Under the pieces are notes generated by a model. That model worked only from the letters and a program-made list of their open reading frames with translations, made no database searches and was not told where the DNA came from. Shown in pieces: positions 59,184-64,000 of a stretch of 64,000 nt of DNA (position 1 is the stretch's first letter; each line of letters begins with the position of its first letter). The position numbers and the translations under genes were made by a program. Source of the DNA: Symsagittifera roscoffensis. Taxonomy: Eukaryota; Xenacoelomorpha; Acoela; Convolutidae. The stretch is from positions 43,416,688 to 43,480,687 of the forward strand of contig NC_087069.1 of the NCBI RefSeq assembly GCF_963678635.1, given 5' to 3'.

Positions 59184-59537
59184 CGAATGGTCGAGAAAAC
59201 AAGAGGCAATAAGAAAGAAATTTAGAAGAATTTAGAAGTTTTAGAACTTCTAAACGACGAAAAAAGCAGAGAACAAAGGGATGATGAAGAAAAGTCAAAA
59301 CTCAGAATTGTTTTATGTGTGTGAGAAACTCAAGTGAGAAAACAAGCAACCAAGTTGTAATTGAAAACTGAAACATTTAGTTGAGTTTTGGAATTGTTGC
59401 ATTTATAAATTTGCATTTTGATTTTAGCAGAAGTGGCTTTAGAGACACTTATTATTTATTTAGAAAGGCTTAAGAGAAGAGTATATTTAAATATTCCAGC
59501 CTGCATGATTGTTTTTAATCACTTAAGGAAACTGATC

Positions 59538-59614
59538 ACTTTGTGGTGACATGAAGGACTTGAGTGACCTCTTGAAGAGGGAGGTTGGTACATTGTTCTT
59601 TCTAACCACAAAGT
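59538..59614 (+). ncRNA. Conserved 3' noncoding RNA structure (plus copy)
   Basis: Outer stem ACTTTGTGG/CCACAAAGT, perfect. Second stem GAAGGAC (59,553) with GTTCTTT (59,595) through two wobbles. Inner GACCTC with GAGGTT. Corresponding stems exist in copy 1 with different bases. Confidence 0.5.
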
Positions 59615-59699
59615 TTCTTAGTTTTAATATTCAGGACAATAAACAAGCAATATTTCCGAAGGGAAGGAACATAGTAGGATAATTTTAGCTTGTTGGTTG

Positions 59700-59714
59700 G
59701 CAGGACTGTCCTGC
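59700..59714 (+). ncRNA. Hairpin in 3' noncoding region (plus copy)
   Basis: GCAGGAC-T-GTCCTGC, extended by flanking GTTGG/CCAAC; positional match to the copy 1 hairpin at 11,778-11,802. Confidence 0.45.
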
Positions 59715-59964
59715 AAGCCAACACCTTTTAAATCTAAGAGAAAAAGTTTTAATCGGGACATTGACACTGGAAGTCAGAAAACATGTTTTATCTTAGGTTG
59801 TATCCTCAATGTGCAGATTAATGAGAGAATTTGAAGGCTATAGTGATGTAGTATGATGCCATTTATATTCTGCAGTGAGTCGATGTGTATTTTGTAAATT
59901 CTGTTCGAGGACACTGTAACCATTTTACGAATATTGCGCGATTCAATGAGGACATTGACCGGAC

Positions 59965-60910
59965 TGTCCGGGGAGTATGTGACATTCGACCAGAATGTGA
60001 AAAATGCAATCTCTGCAGAATTCGGAATTTTAGCAGCAAGCCTTCCGGATTGGTGGTTTTTAAGAACTAAGGGCGTTATTGGAACGTTTAGCCAAACGGT
60101 GAGGGCTAGAATATTCTAGTATTTTAAGTTTTCAAAAATTCGAATGATGACGTCACATTTCTGAGAAATGCTGAAACGGCCATTTTTAACAACAAATGAG
60201 TGAAAAAACACAACAACTTTATCTGCGATTGCGAACAGGACGAAAATCGAGATTGAAAAACGACAACGAACTACAGAATAGCAGAGAACGTTCCGAGTTG
60301 CAACTATTGTGCTGCTACAATAGTTGCAAGGCCGTTGCGAACAACGGTGAAGGGTAAGAAGCCAGCCTTCCGGATTAGCAAGAAATCAAGAGTAAGGAGC
60401 TTGATTCAGCGAATTCAAGAATCCGGAAGGGTCTCGGGACGGAAACTTTTATTGACTCACATAAACTTTTAGCATCCTGTCTTGTCCTGACTTGAATTTA
60501 ACTGATATTTGAATTAGTTTTGACAAGGATGAGGTGCTAAGAGTTGGGGGGGGGGGGGGGGAAGGGTTGATCCATCTTCGATGGAGATGATGATTTTTAT
60601 CTACTGAACAAAAACAATAGTAATATAATAAGTAGTAGCCCTGTTTTTAGGAGTGACCTCGTGGTCTGGGGATACTGAGACCCAGCCATGAGCTCACTAT
60701 TTTTGCATGTAATTCAGTTAATTTGAGCGTTCTGGTCGAAGCCGGAGAACAGTAACGTTTTTGTCGACCCGATGTTGGAAAAGACCACCGAAAAGTACTG
60801 GCTTGGTAGAGACGGTGAAAAACATGCAAAGCTCTGTTTAGACGCTAGCCAGTCGTCTTAAGACTTAGTTTTGTTATCCGTCGATATGTATCTTCCGGGC
60901 GCATGTTACA
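59965..60910 (+). repeat. 3' LTR of plus-strand family A copy (946 bp)
   Basis: Starts TGTCCGGGGAGTATGTG, ends GCATGTTACA. Contains a perfect 13-bp stem (TTGCAACTATTGT, 60,298-60,329) with a 6-nt loop, a G run of about 16 near 60,546, the TCCATC/GATGGA hairpin (60,571-60,585) and the conserved stem-loop (60,658-60,692). Confidence 0.9.
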
Positions 60911-60955
60911 GAAAATATAATATACAAAGGTTACAAAAAAAATTTCGAGTCATCT
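60911..60955. other. 45-bp linker between two LTRs
   Basis: AT-rich sequence with no feature seen, between the plus copy 3' LTR and the 5' LTR of the fourth element. Confidence 0.6.
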
Positions 60956-61870
60956 TGAGTCCGGGGAGTATGTGCCAGTCGGTCATATCTGGAAGTTTGA
61001 CCTTGAGGGACACGAGAATACGTAATTTTGGAGTGAAGTTTTAATTTTCAAAATTTCGAATGGAGCCTGTCATGCTCAGTTTTCTCGCACCAACTGAAAG
61101 CAAAACGTGAAAAATCAGAACGACCGAATTAACAATTGCGGGAAAATACTTAAGAAAACAGCAGGAAACTGCTATTCGCAATTTCCAGATACAAAATAGG
61201 ATACGAGTAGAGCTGTCTTATCCCTAAATAGGAGGAGAGATAATAAAAAGAAGAGAGAACAACTATTCGAAACGAACCAGAGTGAACCTTCAATGGAAAA
61301 GTGGACAGCTTGAGTGTCCCAATGGTTCATACAAAAACTCCAATTCTAGAGTCAGAATTTACTTCTGTTATAAAAACTGACTAGTATTCAACTTATCTAG
61401 TTATATTGTCTAATTCTTGAGTTGCTTATCAATCTAATTACTCCTTGTACTCGAGTGCATCAACATATGAGTTCCTAATTTATTTTTTTTGAGTGTGTTT
61501 TATGATTGTTATGTTGAAATAAGGCGAGTTTTAGGTTGATCCATCTGAAATGGATCAAAGTTCCACTTTCCAATAAAAAGTAACTTAACGGATTGTTCCG
61601 ATCCTGTTTTTAACGGCGTTCGTGTATTTTGGGTATCACGAGACCTAAGTATGGGGACGATCTTATTTTCTAGAGTGGGGGGGGGGACATTTTGGTAGTA
61701 GCCTTTAAGCTGTAACGGGTTCTAATCTCATGTCGCAAGCGAACCGAATTGGCTCCGACCGTTCTTGAGGTAGAAAAACACAAGAGATAGTGTCCCTGAC
61801 TCTTGAGCCAATGGTTATAGGGCCTATTTTTCTTAAGCCTCATATGTGACCGAAGTAGGCGACTGTTACA
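60956..61870 (+). repeat. 5' LTR of fourth element (about 915 bp)
   Basis: Starts TGAGTCCGGGGAGTATGTG (two extra bases relative to the others) and ends GACTGTTACA. Contains TTGATCCAT/ATGGATCAA, a perfect 9-bp hairpin at 61,536-61,558, and a weaker version of the two-part stem-loop near 61,619-61,658 (loop also ending GAGA). Confidence 0.82.
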
Positions 61871-61881
61871 CAGTGTTTTTA

Positions 61882-61898
61882 TGGCGCTCCTGGGTGTT
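61882..61898 (+). other. Primer-binding site (fourth element)
   Basis: TGGCGCTCCTGGGTGTT, 11 nt after the LTR end; identical to the family A sites. Confidence 0.78.
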
Positions 61899-62340
61899 TT
61901 TACGACATCATGACTACGGACTCGAACCCACTTGACACAGCTCCGGGCTGCATGCCCATTCTAGAGTACCGGTGGTACGGTTCAGCGGGAACGTGTAAAC
62001 CTTCCGGTTGTACCGTGTTAGCTTTTTAAGAAAACTTGAAAAAACTTCCTAATACGCTCTCCGAACGAGGCCTAGCTAACCGAGTAAAGGGGGGCAACTA
62101 GGGAAACAAAAACAAGAAAAAAGTATAGAAAAAGGATTAAAAACCATAAAACGAAAAGACAGTGACTTTGATACCGGATCATTTGGATCAAACCTTTATA
62201 ATATTTAAATATTATACCCATACTGTTTTTATAAGACCGATCGTTTCGATCAATCTAGCAATTTAAACCAGTGACTTCAATAAAGTGCCCGAGTGGGGGG
62301 CGTTGTTAAGGGTTTTCAGATAGATTGCACAACCTAGCCG

Positions 62341-62531
62341 GACCACTAGGAGACTTGACTGGAAGAGGTGACCAGTCGAGTGGGAAAGTGGTTCACAAGG
62401 ATCGAACCGGACCACTAGGAGACTTGACTGGAAGAGGTGACCAGCCGAGTGGGAAAGTGGTTCAGAAGTACTGAGGTGAACCCACTGGAAACTTGACTGG
62501 AAGAGGTGACCAGCCAAGTGGGAAAGTGGTG
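62341..62531 (+). repeat. Three tandem units of about 70 bp, each a hairpin
   Basis: Units start at 62,341, 62,410 and about 62,479. Each holds CTTGACTGG, a 9-nt loop AAGAGGTGA and a partly complementary CCAG(T/C)C(G/A)AG, then GTGGGAAAGTGG or a near match. Confidence 0.8.
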
Positions 62532-63423
62532 CTGCTGTCAAGTGCAGAACAGAGACAACCAGCACAGGATCACTATAAGAGGACGCACAGGGGTGTTCTC
62601 AAGTTGAGCGACGGGTATCGTTAGAATCCACATTACGTTATAGGAGATAAGTGTAAAATTGGATAAGCGGAGCCCCATTGTTTCGAGGAAGTTTTTGCAC
62701 AAGCAGGCCTGGAAACAGGTCTACGGTTTTCTCTCGAGAGGTTTAGCACCCGGCGCTTAAAGGATTTTTCGGCTTAAGAGGGGGGCTAAAGAGGGGGGAG
62801 GTTAGCAGGGGGTCTGGTTAGGTTAGAGGTTAGCGGTTGTAAACTGTAAAAAGGGGGGACACGTTGGAGTAACTAATTATTCGGCATCGTCGATTTAGTT
62901 ACATTAGATATTTACACGCGTTGGTTATAAGAAGCGGATATCCAAAATTAAAATCAGGTTAAGGTAGGTACCCTGGTCGGTCGGTAGGGGGGAACGGACA
63001 TAGACAGTTTTTGAGATACCCCATAAGATCGCTAGCAGGGGGGAGGAAAACGCGTGGCAATCGGGTATCAGACATTTTTTTTTTCGGACAAAGATTGACA
63101 TCGGTCAACCTTGAATTTCAGGGGAATTCATCCATCTGTTTTTGAAATTTTTCCAGTTTAAATTTTTATGTTTTGGTGAAAATTTATTGTTGGTGTTTTA
63201 AGGAACAGGTGATCACAAGATACCTGCGGGGAATTTAGGATTTCAAATAGTCTGAAACATAGAGATAGAGGCATATACAGGGGGATTAGTATTTGGGTTT
63301 TGACCATTAAGATAGGGATTTTGGGAAAATTTTTACTAGAGCTCAAGTGGTGGTAAAAGGTACAGTGGTTCAATAGTCCCTACAACGAAGAAGAAGAGAC
63401 CCGATATCCAGACACTCAGTGAC

Positions 63424-63907
63424 GAGTCTTGGGACAGTACCGAAGAAGTCTTGGGACATTGCAGTCTGGGGACAGTCTTGGAGCAACACGGTCTTGGGAC
63501 AGTCACGGGACAGAGCAGTCTTGGGACAGTCTTGGGACAGTGCAACCTTGGGACAGTCTTGGACCAGAGCAGTCTTGGTACGAAACAGTCTTGGGACATT
63601 GGTCTTGGGACAGTGGTCCTGGGACATTGGTCTTGGGACATTGGTCTTGGGACAGTGGTCTTGGGACATTAGTCTTGGGACACTAGTCTTAAGACGTTGG
63701 TCTTGGGACATTAGTCTTGGGACACTAGTCTTGGGACGTTGGTCTTGGGGCATTAGTCTTGGGACACTAGTCTTGGGACAGTAGTCTTGGGACAGCAGAC
63801 TTAGGGCAAGGGTCTTGGGACAGTGGTCTGGGGACACTAACAAGAAGTAATGGGACAACACTGAATAGTCTTGAGACGGTAGAGAGAAAGTCTTGGAACA
63901 GCATTAG
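63424..63907 (+). repeat. 14-bp minisatellite, unit GTCTTGGGACATTG
   Basis: About 30 degenerate units sharing TCTTGGGACA, with variable last bases (TTG, GTG, CTA). As 14 is not a multiple of three and the unit lacks stops, long ORFs arise in several frames on both strands; none is credible as a gene. Confidence 0.9.
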
Positions 63908-64000
63908 AAAGGGGGTACTAAAAGAGTACTAAGTCAGGTTGAAGTAATCAATTGTAAAATCATATTCTCTATCCGATCCTAACATATAGAATTTTCAAAA

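Larger units (their letters stand above)
59184..59964 (+). other. 3' noncoding region (plus copy)
   Basis: No gene. Holds the stem element at 59,538-59,614, the block TTTCTTAGTTTTAATAT and a hairpin at 59,700-59,714. The sequence before the LTR (GACATTGACCGGAC) is not a purine tract but resembles that of copy 1 (GACATTGATGGAGAC). Confidence 0.72.
36353..60910 (+). mobile_element. Family A giant LTR element, plus-strand copy, 24.6 kb LTR to LTR
   Basis: 5' LTR, primer site, leader, gag-pol, second ORF, 3' noncoding region and 3' LTR are all present. Lesions relative to the minus copy: a stop at 40,345; 1-nt losses near 40,768, 44,892 and 48,418; a stop at 52,929; 19-nt and 26-nt deletions near 53,030 and 53,329; and a stop near 54,618. 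Since the minus copy is intact at most of these sites, the lesions arose after the copies separated. Confidence 0.92.
60956..64000 (+). mobile_element. Fourth LTR element: 5' LTR, primer site and leader (right end outside window)
   Basis: Same LTR layout and the same primer-binding 17-mer as family A but strongly diverged sequence. No gag start is reached within about 2.1 kb after the primer site, consistent with another long leader. Confidence 0.8.
61899..64000 (+). other. Leader of fourth element, no gene seen
   Basis: Noncoding apart from ORFs created by repeats. Carries G-rich tracts, a three-unit hairpin repeat and a 14-bp minisatellite. It does not contain the family A AATCCGGAGGGGT array. 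Confidence 0.65.

Noticed and set aside
12980-60910. Palindrome as a pure assembly artefact
   Set aside because: The arms differ by many substitutions and by independent deletions and stops, which an artificial mirror of one sequence would not show. A misjoin of two real copies at the centre still needs read support to exclude.
63370-63861. Long ORFs in several frames on both strands over the 14-bp repeat
   Set aside because: A stop-free 14-bp unit opens all frames automatically; the peptides are pure repeat translations.
63424-63907. CRISPR-like array
   Set aside because: The units are contiguous and degenerate with no unique spacers, and the context is eukaryotic; it is a minisatellite.

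Overview
The window is eukaryotic genomic DNA made entirely of LTR retroelements; I find no host gene, tRNA or rRNA gene. The elements are Ty3/Gypsy-type: CCHC gag, DTG protease, YVDD reverse transcriptase, RNase H, then an integrase with HHCC and DDX35E. They are very large and carry a second, non-envelope reading frame with an SGNH (GDSL-type) hydrolase domain. The host cannot be named from the sequence. An invertebrate animal, perhaps a nematode, is my weak guess.

Layout. (1) 1-12,979, plus strand: the 3' part of 'copy 1', a related but clearly diverged family. Its gag-pol frame is cut by the left window edge and otherwise open; an intact 1,257-codon second ORF and a 3' LTR follow. (2) 12,980-36,300, minus strand: a 'family A' element whose 3' end is cut off by the copy 1 LTR. 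(3) 36,301-36,352: a 52-bp spacer. (4) 36,353-60,910, plus strand: a second family A element, complete from LTR to LTR at 24.6 kb. Elements 2 and 4 lie head to head and form an inverted repeat with arms of about 23-24 kb. (5) 60,956 to the end: 5' LTR, primer-binding site and leader of a fourth, more diverged element that runs off the right edge.

Organisation of one family A element: LTR (about 0.93 kb); a primer-binding site about 12 nt after the LTR; a leader of about 3 kb with a dispersed array of AATCCGGAGGGGT; one fused gag-pro-RT-RH-IN frame of about 3,200 codons ending in a macro-like (ADP-ribose-binding fold) domain; about 400 nt with a conserved 3' splice-acceptor-like site; a second frame of about 2,960 codons with an SGNH hydrolase domain; about 780 nt of structured 3' noncoding sequence; LTR. 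Both family A copies carry frameshifts, stops and deletions at different places. Their two long downstream ORFs are therefore one ancestral frame, interrupted at a different codon in each copy. Copy 1 has a compact second ORF lacking about 1,500 internal codons.

Most notable: the macro-like domain fused to pol together with an SGNH enzyme in the second ORF; an 11-mer (TGTCCGGGGAG) that begins the LTR and recurs inside pol in two reading frames; RNA hairpins in the LTR and 3' noncoding region supported by compensatory changes; and LTR similarities suggesting that the middle of the palindrome was once inverted. All functional statements are inferred from motifs read by eye; no database search was run.
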